Shown: in pieces, positions 18,659 through 27,752 of the stretch
Layout of the letters: each line of letters begins with the position of its first letter
How positions within the stretch are numbered: position 1 is the first letter of the stretch
NCBI RefSeq assembly: GCF_014323705.1
Contig: NZ_JABVEC010000005.1
Location: forward strand, 1-64,000
Source: Actinomadura alba
GTDB lineage: Bacteria; Actinomycetota; Actinomycetes; Streptosporangiales; Streptosporangiaceae
Direction of reading: 5' to 3'
Length of the DNA stretch: 64,000 nucleotides
Notes under the pieces: generated by a model
Databases searched by the model: none
The model's input: only the letters and a program-made list of their open reading frames with translations
What the model was told of the DNA's origin: nothing
Translations under genes and position numbers: made by a program

Positions 18659-21574
18659 GTGTCCCATGCCGGCCGATGCCGACCAGGACAGGCCCGTACA
18701 TCCGCAGGGGGCGTCCGCGCCCCGCTCAGTGCCAAGATCGCGGCCTCGGCGGTGTGCCTGGTGCTCGTCACCGCCGTCGTCGTCCCCTCGCCATCCGGCC
18801 CCGGTGCCGCCGACGGTTCCTTCGGCGCGCTCGGCGCGCTGTCGGCCGGCTCGGCCGGGCCTACGCCGGCGGCGGGTCTACGGGCCGGTTCCTTCTCCGC
18901 GGACCTGATCCGCAACCGCGAGTGGTGGCTGTCCGCCGTACAGGCGCCGAGCGCGTGGAGGTGGTCCAAGGGCAAGGGCGTGACCGTCGCCGTCCTCGAC
19001 ACCGGCGTCGACGCGCGCCATCCAGATCTCACCGGGCAGATCATCACCGGTGAGGATTTCACCGGCGGCGCGCGGCGCCCCGGAGACAAGTACTGGGGGC
19101 ACCACGGCAGTGCCATGGCCGGGATCATCGCCGGGCACGGGCACGGCGCCGGGATGAGCGCCGGCATCATGGGGGTGGCCCCACACGCCAAGGTGCTCTC
19201 GATCCGCGTCACCTGGGAGAACGACGACCCGCTTCGGTCGGGCGCCGAGGTGAACCGCAACCGCGATGCCGTCGCCAAGGGAATCCGCTACGCGGTCGAC
19301 AACGGGGCCAACATCATCAACATGTCGCTGGGCGGCGGCAAGCTCTTCTACAACGGCAGCCCCACCGAGGAGAACGCGATCAGGTACGCCCTGAGCAAGG
19401 GCATCGTGCTCATCGCCTCGGCCGGCAACGATGGCGCCGGCCTCAACCGCAAGAACTTCCCCGCCGCCTATCCAGGCGTCCTCGCCGTCGGCGCCGTCGA
19501 TCGAAGTCTGCGTCCATGGCGCGACTCCAACCGGCATGACTACGTCAAGGTCGCCGCGCCCGGGGTTGAGATCGTGAGCGCCGACGCGGGCGGCGGCTAC
19601 GTGCTCGGGACGGGGACGAGCCCGTCGGCGGCCATCGTGGCCGGGATCGCCGCGCTCATCCGATCTCGTTATCCGGACCTCACCTCCGTACAGGTGGCGG
19701 AGGCGATGGCCGAGGGCGCCACCCGTACGGCCTCCACCGGCGCCACCCCGGCGGTCGGCGCCGGCGTCACCGACGCGGTGAAGGCCCTCTACGCCGCGAA
19801 CAGGATCAGCAAGGCCGCGAACACCGGCCGCGCCGTGGCCCCGCCGCAGCCGGTTCCCCAGACCGAGGCCCAGGCCAGTGCGGGGGGACCGAACCTGATT
19901 TTCGTCGGTGTTCTCGCCGTCGGTGGCGTGCTCGTCGTCGTCGGTCTGGTGATGGGCCTCGTCCAGCGCCGTCGGCGCAGGGGCTACGACTATGACGACG
20001 ACTACGAGGACCAGACGCCCTGGCCCGCCCAGCAGCAGCCGCGGTTTCCGGCCGGGACAGGCCGGCACGGGCACGAGGGACAGGACGAGTGGGCGAGCGC
20101 CGGCGACCGGCTGCCACCCGGAACGCACCGGCCGTACGAGCCCGACGCACCGTCGTCCTGGCAGGATGGGCGCGCCGCCACGTGGACGCATGGTCCCGAT
20201 GGCGGGCAGGACGGCGTCTCGGCCGGCTTCGACGAGGACCGGTATCAGGCCGGTACGGCGAGAGGACTGCCGTCGATCGAGCCGCCGGTCGTCGACGAGA
20301 GCTGGCGCCCCGCCCGGCCGGTGAGACGCAAGCCGGCGGTTTTCGGCCACCCGGCCGTACCCCTGGAAGAACAGCCGACGGGATCCTTCTCGGCGGTACC
20401 GGCTCTTCCCGAGGAGCAGCCGACGGGCACCTTCAAGGCGGTGCCGGCGTCGCCCGACGAACTGCCGACGGGCGCGTTCTACGCCGTGCAGGACGGGATG
20501 GGCGACGAGACGACCAGGGTCCTCACGCCGCCCCCGGATGATCACACGACGGGGGCGCTCATGCCGGCGGATGATCACACCACGGCCGCGCTCAGCCCGC
20601 CGCCCGAGTCGCTGAGCGAAGTGCCCACGACCGCGTTCCGTATGGTGGCCCCCGCGGACCCGGCGCCCGACGCTCCGGTCGACATACCGCCCGCCGAGCC
20701 CGCTGACGAGGCTCCCAGCGCTCCGCCGGCCGACCACCTCGGCGACCCGTCGGGGGAGACGCGCGCCGATCTGTTCACCCACCCCGATCCGGCGCCGGAC
20801 CGGGCCCTCGAGGACCCCCTCTTCGCTCCGCGAGGTGATCGCCTCGCTGATGCCCTCAGTGATCCTCTAGGTGGTCCGCTGGGTGAGCGGCCTGTTGCTC
20901 CGCATAGTGATCCGCTGCAGAGGGAGCCATTGGACGAGGTCGCGAACGCGCGGTTCCCCGATCCGCTGGGTGAGTCGTTCGACCACCGTGTCGGCGACCC
21001 GTCGCCGGGGCCGGTGAGCGAACAGCCCGGGCGTCGCGCCGGCGAACCTGTCGACTCCTTCAGTGCCTCTTTCGGCGACTCCCTGAGCGACCCGTTCGAC
21101 GCTCCCTTCAACCAGCCCTCGAGCGATGCCCTGGGGGACCCGCCCGCCGACGACCGTGGCCGTGCCCCTCTGACCGATGACCCTCTCCACGATCCACTGG
21201 GGAGACGCGTCAATGACGTGCTCAGCGATCCGCTCGGCAAACGCGTCAGCGACGCGCTCAGCGACCCGCTCGGCGGTTCACTCGGCGGTTCGCTCGGGGA
21301 TCGGCCGGCCCGTGGGGCGGCGGATCCACCCGGTGATCCGCTCGGCGGTGCGCCCGCCGGATCATTCCCCGATCCGCTCAACGGAAGCAGGCCGCCCGGC
21401 GATCCCCTCGGTGACTCCCTTGGTGATCCTCTGGACGGCCCGCTGAACGGGGCGGCCAATGATCCGCTCGGCGGCCCGGTCGGCGGTCTCGCGGGGCGCA
21501 ACATGGACGGCGCTCACTACGCCCCCAGAGTCGATCCCGTGGAGGACGAGGGTCATCGCCTGCCGTGGCGCTGA
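18659..21574 (+). CDS. membrane-anchored subtilisin-family (S8) serine protease with long repetitive C-terminus
   Basis: The 971-residue protein starts at GTG 18659 with GAGGAGG upstream. A signal/membrane segment (about residues 24-42) is followed by a peptidase S8 domain with Asp114 (AVLDTGVD), His149 (GHHGSAMAG) and Ser321 (GTGTSPSAA). A second hydrophobic helix at about 410-435 followed by RRRRR anchors the C-terminal side, the mycosin-like topology in which the protease faces outward. About 530 cytoplasmic residues follow, with repeats such as EEQPTGSF and, from about residue 720, DPLG/SDPLG units. No type VII secretion genes are adjacent, so a mycosin role is unproven. Confidence 0.85.
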   Translation: MSHAGRCRPGQARTSAGGVRAPLSAKIAASAVCLVLVTAVVVPSPSGPGAADGSFGALGALSAGSAGPTPAAGLRAGSFSADLIRNREWWLSAVQAPSAWRWSKGKGVTVAVLDTGVDARHPDLTGQIITGEDFTGGARRPGDKYWGHHGSAMAGIIAGHGHGAGMSAGIMGVAPHAKVLSIRVTWENDDPLRSGAEVNRNRDAVAKGIRYAVDNGANIINMSLGGGKLFYNGSPTEENAIRYALSKGIVLIASAGNDGAGLNRKNFPAAYPGVLAVGAVDRSLRPWRDSNRHDYVKVAAPGVEIVSADAGGGYVLGTGTSPSAAIVAGIAALIRSRYPDLTSVQVAEAMAEGATRTASTGATPAVGAGVTDAVKALYAANRISKAANTGRAVAPPQPVPQTEAQASAGGPNLIFVGVLAVGGVLVVVGLVMGLVQRRRRRGYDYDDDYEDQTPWPAQQQPRFPAGTGRHGHEGQDEWASAGDRLPPGTHRPYEPDAPSSWQDGRAATWTHGPDGGQDGVSAGFDEDRYQAGTARGLPSIEPPVVDESWRPARPVRRKPAVFGHPAVPLEEQPTGSFSAVPALPEEQPTGTFKAVPASPDELPTGAFYAVQDGMGDETTRVLTPPPDDHTTGALMPADDHTTAALSPPPESLSEVPTTAFRMVAPADPAPDAPVDIPPAEPADEAPSAPPADHLGDPSGETRADLFTHPDPAPDRALEDPLFAPRGDRLADALSDPLGGPLGERPVAPHSDPLQREPLDEVANARFPDPLGESFDHRVGDPSPGPVSEQPGRRAGEPVDSFSASFGDSLSDPFDAPFNQPSSDALGDPPADDRGRAPLTDDPLHDPLGRRVNDVLSDPLGKRVSDALSDPLGGSLGGSLGDRPARGAADPPGDPLGGAPAGSFPDPLNGSRPPGDPLGDSLGDPLDGPLNGAANDPLGGPVGGLAGRNMDGAHYAPRVDPVEDEGHRLPWR
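20850..21500 (+). repeat. degenerate GATCCGCTCGGC (DPLG) coding repeats
   Basis: The 3' third of the protease gene is built from variable-length units that encode Asp-Pro-Leu-Gly or Asp-Pro-Leu-Ser/Asn. They are spaced irregularly by 4-12 residues. The pattern suggests expansion by recombination inside a disordered tail. Confidence 0.7.
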
Positions 21575-21623
21575 CGTCGTACAGCCATGAGCGTGGAGGA
21601 TCCGAGTGAGGAGCGGTTGCTCA

Positions 21624-22184
21624 CTATGTCTCGGGAACCGGCGTCCTCGCCTCGGCCTCCTTGAAGATCAGGTCGATCCCGGAGGGGTCGATCGGGCGCT
21701 TCGCGGCGGCCTCGGTGAAACGGGACAGTAGACGCGCGAACTCCTTGGACTCGCCGGCGGTCCAATCGTTCATCAACTCGGCGATGTACAGCCTGCGGTA
21801 CCGATCCGCCGCTTCCACGACGCGCAGGCCCGCATCGGTGAGCTGCAGGTTGGCCCGGCGAGCGTCCGACGGCGAGGGTCGGCGCGAGACCAGGCCGGCG
21901 TCGATCGCGTGACCGACCAGCCGGCTCGCCGTGGACGGGTCGACATCGAGCCGATCGGCGACGCCGCCCACGGTGACCTCGCCACCGGTCTCGGGCGTCA
22001 GCCGGAAGACGGCGGAGACGACCGACAGGTTGGACATCTGGAGCGGCCGCTCGCAGTGGGTCTGCTCACGCAGCTTCCGCATGAGGTCGGGCTTCGCCCA
22101 CACCCGTCTCAGGTGGAAGAGCGCAACACCGATCTCGGTGAGCAGTTCGTCCGTAAGGCCCTCTGGGACGCTGTTCGCCCCCAT
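21624..22184 (-). CDS. MarR family transcriptional regulator
   Basis: ATG 22184 is chosen because GGAGG lies 6 nt upstream; ATG 22214 would extend the protein by ten residues. The protein has about 186 residues and a winged helix-turn-helix (VGGVADRLDVDPSTASRLVGHAIDAGLVSRRPSPSDARR) with the MarR wing signature. It is divergent from a DHA2 multidrug transporter. Palindromes TTGCATGCAA and TGTACCGTACA lie in the shared region, so it probably represses the transporter and itself until a ligand binds. Confidence 0.88.
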   Translation of the reverse strand: MGANSVPEGLTDELLTEIGVALFHLRRVWAKPDLMRKLREQTHCERPLQMSNLSVVSAVFRLTPETGGEVTVGGVADRLDVDPSTASRLVGHAIDAGLVSRRPSPSDARRANLQLTDAGLRVVEAADRYRRLYIAELMNDWTAGESKEFARLLSRFTEAAAKRPIDPSGIDLIFKEAEARTPVPET

Positions 22185-22201
22185 CCGATGCCTCCGTTTG
22201 A

Positions 22202-22251
22202 TTGCATGCAACATACAGATGTACAGTTGGCGTTCTTATGTGTACCGTACA
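22202..22251. promoter_or_regulatory. candidate MarR operators between regulator and efflux gene
   Basis: A perfect 10-bp palindrome TTGCATGCAA occupies 22202-22211, 17 nt upstream of the regulator start. TGTAC-C-GTACA occupies 22241-22251, 24 bp upstream of the transporter start. TACA-GA-TGTA lies at 22214-22223. Symmetric sites here fit dimeric MarR binding. Confidence 0.55.
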
Positions 22252-22275
22252 TGCGTTCTTCGGGTGAGGAAATCG

Positions 22276-23829
22276 ATGACTGAAACAAGTCCCGCCTTGA
22301 CCCACCGGCAGACGCTGGTGGTGCTGTCGGGGCTCCTCCTCGGCATGCTTCTCGCGGCGCTGGACCAGATGATCGTGTCCACCGCGCTGCCCACCATCGT
22401 CGGTGACCTCAACGGTCTCGAGCACATGTCGTGGGTCATCACGGCCTACCTGCTCGCCTCGACGGTGGCCATGCCACTTTACGGAAAGCTCGGCGACATC
22501 ATCGGCCGGAAGCCGGTCTTCCTCTGCGTCATCGTCATCTTCCTGGTCGGTTCCGTCCTCTGCGGGATGGCCCAGTCGATGACTCAACTGATCATCTTCC
22601 GGGCCATCCAGGGACTGGGTGGCGGCGGCTTGATGCTCAGCGCCATGGCGATCGTCGCAGACGTGGTTCCGCCCCGCGACCGAGGCCGCTACCAGGGGCT
22701 GTTCGGCGCGGTGTTCGGCCTGGCCTCCATCGCCGGCCCGCTGGTCGGAGGGTTCTTCACCGACCACCTGACGTGGCGCTGGATCTTCTACATCAACCTG
22801 CCGCTCGGCGCTGCGGCGCTGGTCGTCACCGTACTCGCGCTCCACCTGCCCCGTCCGGTCGGCAAGGTGAAGATCGACTATGTCGGCGCGATCCTGATCG
22901 CGGCGGCCGCTTCGTGTCTTGTGCTGCTGACGAGCTGGGGCGGCACGCAGTACGAGTGGGGTGACCCGATCATCATCGCGCTCGGTGTGGCCGGTGTCGT
23001 GCTGCTCGCTCTGTTCGTCCTGGTCGAGACGCGGGTCTCCGAGCCGGTCATCCCGCTCCGCCTGTTCCGCAACCGTACGTTCAGCTCCTCGAGCGCGGTC
23101 AGCTTCTTCGTCGGCTTCGCGATGTTCGGCGGCGTCTCGTTCCTGCCGCTCTTCCTGCAGATCGTGACCGGGGTGAGCGCCACCAACTCCGGTCTGCTGC
23201 TCCTGCCGTTCATGGGCGGCGTGCTGCTCACCTCGATCGTCTCCGGCACCATCATCAGCCGGATCGGCCGCTACAAGGTCTTCCCCATCGTCGGTACCGC
23301 TATCGCGACCGGTGGCCTGCTGCTGCTCGCCAGCATGAACGTGCACACCGGCCGGGTCGCCGCCATGGGCTTCATGTTCGTGCTGGGCGCAGGCCTCGGG
23401 CTGGTCATGCAGACGGTCGTCCTCGCCGTACAGAACACGGTCGAGCCACGCGACCTCGGCAGCGGTACGTCCACGGTGACCTTCGCCCGGCAGATCGGCG
23501 CGTCGTTCGGTGTCGCGGTGTTCGGCGCGATCTTCAACAACCGGATCGCCCACGAGCTCGCGGCCCATCTGCCCGCGGGGACGCGGCCGCCGCCCATCTC
23601 CTCGATCACGCGCGAGACCATCGACAAGCTCGACGCCCCCGTGCGCGACGGCATCCTGGTGTCCTTCGCCAACGCGTTGACCGACGTGTTCCTGTACGGG
23701 ACGCCGTTCATCGCGGTCGCCTTCGTGGTCGCCTGGTTCCTCAAGGAGGAGCCGCTGCGCGGCGGCCCGGGTAGCGCTCCCGCTCCTGACCAGGCCGAGC
23801 CCGAGGCCAAGCCGGTCAAGGTGCTCTGA
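22276..23829 (+). CDS. DHA2-family MFS drug:H+ antiporter
   Basis: The 517-residue protein has the 14-helix layout of EmrB/QacA transporters and should export hydrophobic drugs at the cytoplasmic membrane. Motif C-like LDQMIVSTALPTI lies in helix 1 and motif A (GKLGDIIGRKPVF) in the loop after helix 2. ATG 22276 follows GAGGAAATCG. It is divergent from the MarR gene and presumably controlled by it. The tail of about 30 residues is polar (Pro/Ala/Glu). Confidence 0.9.
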   Translation: MTETSPALTHRQTLVVLSGLLLGMLLAALDQMIVSTALPTIVGDLNGLEHMSWVITAYLLASTVAMPLYGKLGDIIGRKPVFLCVIVIFLVGSVLCGMAQSMTQLIIFRAIQGLGGGGLMLSAMAIVADVVPPRDRGRYQGLFGAVFGLASIAGPLVGGFFTDHLTWRWIFYINLPLGAAALVVTVLALHLPRPVGKVKIDYVGAILIAAAASCLVLLTSWGGTQYEWGDPIIIALGVAGVVLLALFVLVETRVSEPVIPLRLFRNRTFSSSSAVSFFVGFAMFGGVSFLPLFLQIVTGVSATNSGLLLLPFMGGVLLTSIVSGTIISRIGRYKVFPIVGTAIATGGLLLLASMNVHTGRVAAMGFMFVLGAGLGLVMQTVVLAVQNTVEPRDLGSGTSTVTFARQIGASFGVAVFGAIFNNRIAHELAAHLPAGTRPPPISSITRETIDKLDAPVRDGILVSFANALTDVFLYGTPFIAVAFVVAWFLKEEPLRGGPGSAPAPDQAEPEAKPVKVL

Positions 23830-24038
23830 CGTGTGACGCGGCGGACGCTTTGTGCGAGTTCGTGCGAGTTCGTGCGAGCCCGGCGGGATGCCCTGGACAC
23901 CGCCGCCGGGCCGCCTGTCGCTCGCTCCTCGTAACGTTCACCCGTTCGCGCGGAACCCCGGAAGACGTCCGCCGGGGCGCGTACCATTACACCGGCCGAA
24001 CCCGGACGACCGGGACCAGTAACCACAGAGGGGACCTC

Positions 24039-24374
24039 ATGGGTGCGGCGAGAGCCTCCGCGGATGTCCCCGTTCAGGACGGCACCGTGAACGAACGCCC
24101 TGAAGACGACGGCTTCCCGACCGACCTCCTGTCCGAGCGTGACCGCCAGATCCTCGCCTTCGAGCGGCAGTGGTGGAAGTACGCCGGAGCCAAGGAGCAG
24201 GCCATCCGCGAGATTTTCGACATGTCGGCGACGCGGTACTACCAGCTCCTCAACCTGTTGATCGACCGACCCGAGGCGCTCGCCCACGACCCCATGCTCG
24301 TCAAGCGGCTGCGCCGAGTCCGCTCCCAGCGGCAGCGGCAGCGGGCCGCGCGCCGCCTCGGCATTCAGCCCTGA
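24039..24374 (+). CDS. DUF3263 domain-containing protein
   Basis: This 111-residue protein has the DUF3263 core LSERDRQILAFERQWWKYAGAKEQ in two pieces followed by a helix-turn-helix-like segment (REIFDMSATRYYQLLNLLID) and a basic tail. The HTH-like pattern suggests DNA binding. AGAGGGGACCTC precedes ATG 24039. It is next to otsB, as I recall in Streptomyces. Confidence 0.85.
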   Translation: MGAARASADVPVQDGTVNERPEDDGFPTDLLSERDRQILAFERQWWKYAGAKEQAIREIFDMSATRYYQLLNLLIDRPEALAHDPMLVKRLRRVRSQRQRQRAARRLGIQP

Positions 24375-24393
24375 CCCGGCCAGGATTGGTGAC

Positions 24394-25200
24394 GTGCTGA
24401 ACGAGTTTCGTACCCATGCCGGTGCCGAGTCCTTTGCCGCGATCCGGCGGAACCTCGGCGAGACCCTCATCGCCCTCGACTTCGACGGCGTGCTCGCCCC
24501 GATCGTCGACGACCCCGCCGCCGCCCGTGCCCATCCCGAGGCCGCGGCGGTTCTCGCCCGCCTCAGCCCGCTCGTCGGTGCGGTCGTCATCATCACCGGC
24601 CGTCCCGCCGGTCTCGCCGTGGAGCACGGCGGGTTCGCCGCCGTCGAAGGGCTGACCGTGCTCGGGCATTACGGCCGGGAGCGGTGGGAGGCGGGAGTCC
24701 TCACCACACCGGAGCCGCCTGCGGGCGTCGCCGAAGTACGGGAGAAGCTGCCGAGGGTGCTCGAGGCCGCCAAGGCGCCCGCCGGCACGCACATCGAGGA
24801 CAAGGGCCATGCGCTCGCGGTGCACACCCGCCGCGCGGCCGAGCCCGAGGTCGCCCTGGAGCGGTTGCGCAGCATCCTCGGGGCGCTCGCCGAGCACGCG
24901 GGCCTCGTGGTCGAACCGGGCCGCTTCGTGCTCGAACTGCGGCCACCGGGCATGGACAAGGGCATCGCCCTACGTGGCATCGTCGCCGAGAAAAAGGCCG
25001 GAGCCGTGCTTTATGCGGGCGACGACCTCGGCGATCTGGCCGCCTACGACGCCGTCGACGCGCTTCGCGCCGAGGGAATGCCCGGCGTGAAGGTCTGCAG
25101 CGGCTCGGCCGAGGTCACCGCGCTCGCCGAACGCGCCGACCTGGTCGTCGACGGTCCGGATGGAGTCGTACGGCTCCTCGCCGACCTGGCCGCCGGCTGA
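24394..25200 (+). CDS. otsB: trehalose-6-phosphate phosphatase
   Basis: OtsB dephosphorylates trehalose-6-phosphate to trehalose. It is a HAD-superfamily enzyme with the nucleophile motif LDFDGVLAP (Asp29, Asp31), motif II IITGRP, and late acidic residues in YAGDDLGDLAA. At 268 residues it matches the family. It starts at GTG 24394. The partner synthase otsA lies about 9 kb away at 34223-35749 on the opposite strand. Confidence 0.93.
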   Translation: MLNEFRTHAGAESFAAIRRNLGETLIALDFDGVLAPIVDDPAAARAHPEAAAVLARLSPLVGAVVIITGRPAGLAVEHGGFAAVEGLTVLGHYGRERWEAGVLTTPEPPAGVAEVREKLPRVLEAAKAPAGTHIEDKGHALAVHTRRAAEPEVALERLRSILGALAEHAGLVVEPGRFVLELRPPGMDKGIALRGIVAEKKAGAVLYAGDDLGDLAAYDAVDALRAEGMPGVKVCSGSAEVTALAERADLVVDGPDGVVRLLADLAAG

Positions 25201-25231
25201 CCACGTCGCACCTCCCGCGAGCGCGCGAATC

Positions 25232-25408
25232 CCCGCCGTGATCATGCAGTTGTGTAAACCGCGGGCCGCTACCGCCTGTCGTGATCATGCAGTTGTGCAC
25301 GCTGTCGCGTACCTGGCGTGGGCCCCGGGTGCGAACAAGTGCATGATCACGGCGGGGAACCGGGTGCTGCGGGGGGCGTACAAGTGCATGATCACGGCGG
25401 GGAACCGA
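25232..25408. repeat. four copies of an ATGATCACG-containing repeat, two in each orientation
   Basis: Two forward copies (25232-25254, 25279-25297) contain GTGATCATGCAGTTGTG. Two reverse copies (25335-25362, 25379-25408) contain ACAAGTGCATGATCACGG, each followed by CGGGGAACCG. Forward and reverse copies can pair into long stems. The element lies after otsB and before the FAD monooxygenase gene, and resembles dispersed REP/BIME-like intergenic repeats. Confidence 0.8.
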
Positions 25409-25490
25409 CGTTCGATGCGTGGGGGGTCGTGGACCGGGTACGAAACCCTCGAGCAGATTTGAACAGGCGGTTAATTAGCTGGAGGCTCCC

Positions 25491-26714
25491 ATGAGCGAGT
25501 CCACGACGTGCTGCATCGCCGGAGGCGGACCGGCCGGAGCGGTTCTCGGGCTACTGCTGGCCCGGTCCGGCGTCGATGTGATGGTGCTGGAGAAGCACGG
25601 CGACTTCCTGCGCGACTTCCGCGGCGACACCATCCATCCGAGCACGCGCGAGGTGATCGATGAAATTGGGCTCGGTCCCCGCTTCGAAGAGCTTCCGCAG
25701 CGCAAAGTCGACCGGCTCAACGTGGTCACCGACGACGGGGAGCTCGGGGTCGTCCAACTGGACCTGCTGAAGAGCCGGCATCCCTACATCACCTTCATCC
25801 CGCAGTGGGACTTCCTCACGATGGTGACCGAGGAGGCGGCCAGGTATCCGAACTTCCGGCTGCTCATGCGGGCCGAGGCGTACGACCTCGTATGTGAGCG
25901 CGGCCGGATCGCCGGCCTGCGCTACCGGGACGAGAAGGGCGAGGAGCATGAGATCCGAGCCGCGTTGACCGTGGTGGCGGACGGGCGGAACTCCACGCTC
26001 CCGCGCGCGGCGGGACTGGTGAGCCGCAGCTACGGCGCTCCGATGGACGTCGCGTGGTTCCGGCTCGATCAGGCGGAGGGCGATCCCCTCGACACGTTCC
26101 TGCGGGTCGGCGCCGGGCATCTTCTCGTCAGTATCAACCGCACGAGCTACTGGCAGTTCGGATATCTGGTGCCCAAGGGCCGATTCGGTGAGGTCCGCCA
26201 GAAGGGCATAGAGGAGTTCCGGCGGCACATCGCGGAGCTGGCGCCGTTCGTCGCCGACCGCGTCGAGGGGCTCGATTTCGACGCGGTGAGCGTGTTGGAG
26301 GTACGGGTCGACCGGCTGCACCGCTGGTATCGACCAGGTCTGCTGGTCATCGGCGATGCCGCTCACGCCATGTCACCCGTCGCGGGAGTCGGCATCAACC
26401 TCGCGGTTCAGGACGCGGTGGCCGCCGCCAACCGCCTGGCCGGGCCGTTGCGCCGAGGCGTCGTACGCACTGAGGATCTGGCAGCCGTGCAACGACGCCG
26501 CAAGCCGCCCACCATCGCCGTGCAACGCCTCCAGATCGCCCTGCAGGACGCCTTCATCGGCCCGACGCTGCGCGGTGACCGGCCGTCCCGGCCGCCCAGG
26601 GGGCTTCAGCTGGTCCGGCAGGTGCGGCCCCTGCGCCGGCTGCTCGCGCGGTTGCTCGGCTATGGCCCGCTGCCCGAGCACGTACGGATCCCCGCCGTCC
26701 GGCACGAAGGGTGA
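25491..26714 (+). CDS. FAD-dependent monooxygenase (PHBH-like)
   Basis: The 407-residue flavoprotein has the dinucleotide-binding GGGPAG at residues 11-16, the mid-chain DG motif (VVADGRNS), and the second FAD motif VIGDAAHAMSPVAGVGIN. These define the para-hydroxybenzoate-hydroxylase-like group of aromatic or polyketide hydroxylases. No biosynthetic cluster surrounds it, so the substrate is unknown. The gene is preceded by GGAGGCTCCC and the REP-like repeat block. Confidence 0.85.
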   Translation: MSESTTCCIAGGGPAGAVLGLLLARSGVDVMVLEKHGDFLRDFRGDTIHPSTREVIDEIGLGPRFEELPQRKVDRLNVVTDDGELGVVQLDLLKSRHPYITFIPQWDFLTMVTEEAARYPNFRLLMRAEAYDLVCERGRIAGLRYRDEKGEEHEIRAALTVVADGRNSTLPRAAGLVSRSYGAPMDVAWFRLDQAEGDPLDTFLRVGAGHLLVSINRTSYWQFGYLVPKGRFGEVRQKGIEEFRRHIAELAPFVADRVEGLDFDAVSVLEVRVDRLHRWYRPGLLVIGDAAHAMSPVAGVGINLAVQDAVAAANRLAGPLRRGVVRTEDLAAVQRRRKPPTIAVQRLQIALQDAFIGPTLRGDRPSRPPRGLQLVRQVRPLRRLLARLLGYGPLPEHVRIPAVRHEG

Positions 26715-27013
26715 GCGTGGGCACGCTCCGCGGACCGCCCGGTGCCGGCCGGTTGGTATCGGCCCGCGCCACCATGTCCGGCGCGGTTCGATGACGGTTG
26801 CTCGACCCGCTGATCGGGCACCATGACCCGGTGGCCAGAGTGATCCGGCCGGTGTGCGGGTCGGTTCGGCTGGGTCAAGTGAACACCGGCGATGGGGACA
26901 CCCACGGTGCCGTAGCCAGGCTGAGGTGCAGGAGAAACCGCACCGCTTGTTCGCCGGTCGCGTCCACCGGGCCCGGTCTGGACCCGGCATGCCGCTCCAT
27001 CCCGATAAACGTG
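26715..27013. other. intergenic region without identified genes
   Basis: These 299 bases lie between the convergent monooxygenase and membrane-protein genes. I see no convincing coding frame, tRNA or strong hairpin. Confidence 0.4.
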
Positions 27014-27463
27014 TCAATCCCGATGAGCATGCGGCCGGTGGCGGCCGCTCTCCCCTGCCGCGACGACTGTGCGCCCGGCGCGTACCTGCCGCACCGCGAT
27101 GAACGCGAGCAGCGCAATGGTCACCACGTCGAACAGCACGCCCGACGCGGCGTCACGCCACGAGGAGTCCGGAAGAGAGAACATGAGCGCGATGAAGGAC
27201 GACTTGGTGATGATCGCGGTGACGGCCACCGGTACCCGGACCGCCGGCCGGTATGCCGCCCAGATCAGCGCCGAGCCCAGTGCCCCCTGAAGCACGCCTC
27301 TGTGCTGGAGCAGCGCCAGGACCATGGGGTCCGGCTCGTCGCCGAGGCCGTACCCGAACTCCAGCGCCCCCTGCCAGCCGACCGCGAGCGCCGGTGTCGC
27401 CGTGATGACGCCGAGCACCGCCAAGGCCGCTCGGACGGCGACCTCCGCTTTACGTGATCTCAC
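27014..27463 (-). CDS. four-helix membrane protein of unknown function
   Basis: GTG 27463, with GGGAGG just upstream, gives 149 residues. Four hydrophobic segments are visible: AALAVLGVITATPALAVG, VLQGALGSALIWAAY, VAVTAIITKSSFIALMFSL and GVLFDVVTIALLAFIAV, with a short cytoplasmic basic tail. I do not recognise the family. It is on the strand opposite the flanking genes and sits next to an SDR gene remnant. Confidence 0.6.
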   Translation of the reverse strand: MRSRKAEVAVRAALAVLGVITATPALAVGWQGALEFGYGLGDEPDPMVLALLQHRGVLQGALGSALIWAAYRPAVRVPVAVTAIITKSSFIALMFSLPDSSWRDAASGVLFDVVTIALLAFIAVRQVRAGRTVVAAGESGRHRPHAHRD

Positions 27464-27483
27464 TGATCCTCCCGATTGCGCCG

Positions 27484-27597
27484 TCAATGCCCGGTCCCCG
27501 GCGGCAGGTCCATCTCCCGGCCTGCCGTGAGACCGCCGTCGATGAGTACGGACGCACCCGTCATGTACGCGAACAGGCGGCTGGTGCTGTTGAGTGC
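27484..27597 (-). pseudogene. C-terminal remnant of a short-chain dehydrogenase
   Basis: The minus strand reads 37 codons ending RLFAYMTGASVLIDGGLTAG plus an 11-residue tail and a stop at 27484-27486. FAYMTGASVLIDGG is the highly conserved C-terminal motif of classical SDR enzymes. A stop codon (27598-27600) lies immediately upstream and there is no start or Rossmann core, so only the end of the gene survives. Confidence 0.7.
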
Positions 27598-27752
27598 TCA
27601 TGGCTCTGACCCAAGCAGCGCTCATGTCCGGGCGCCTCCGCCGACGAGCCCGCCCGTGCCGGCCGTTCGGCCGGTCATGGCGGCCACTTGGAGGACCCTC
27701 CCTCCTCCCGCGGCGGGATACCGGTGGAGACGGCTCTCCCTATGATCGAGGC

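Noticed and set aside
26875..27117. 80-codon minus-strand frame after the FAD monooxygenase
   Set aside because: It overlaps the supported membrane-protein gene and has no ribosome site or domain.
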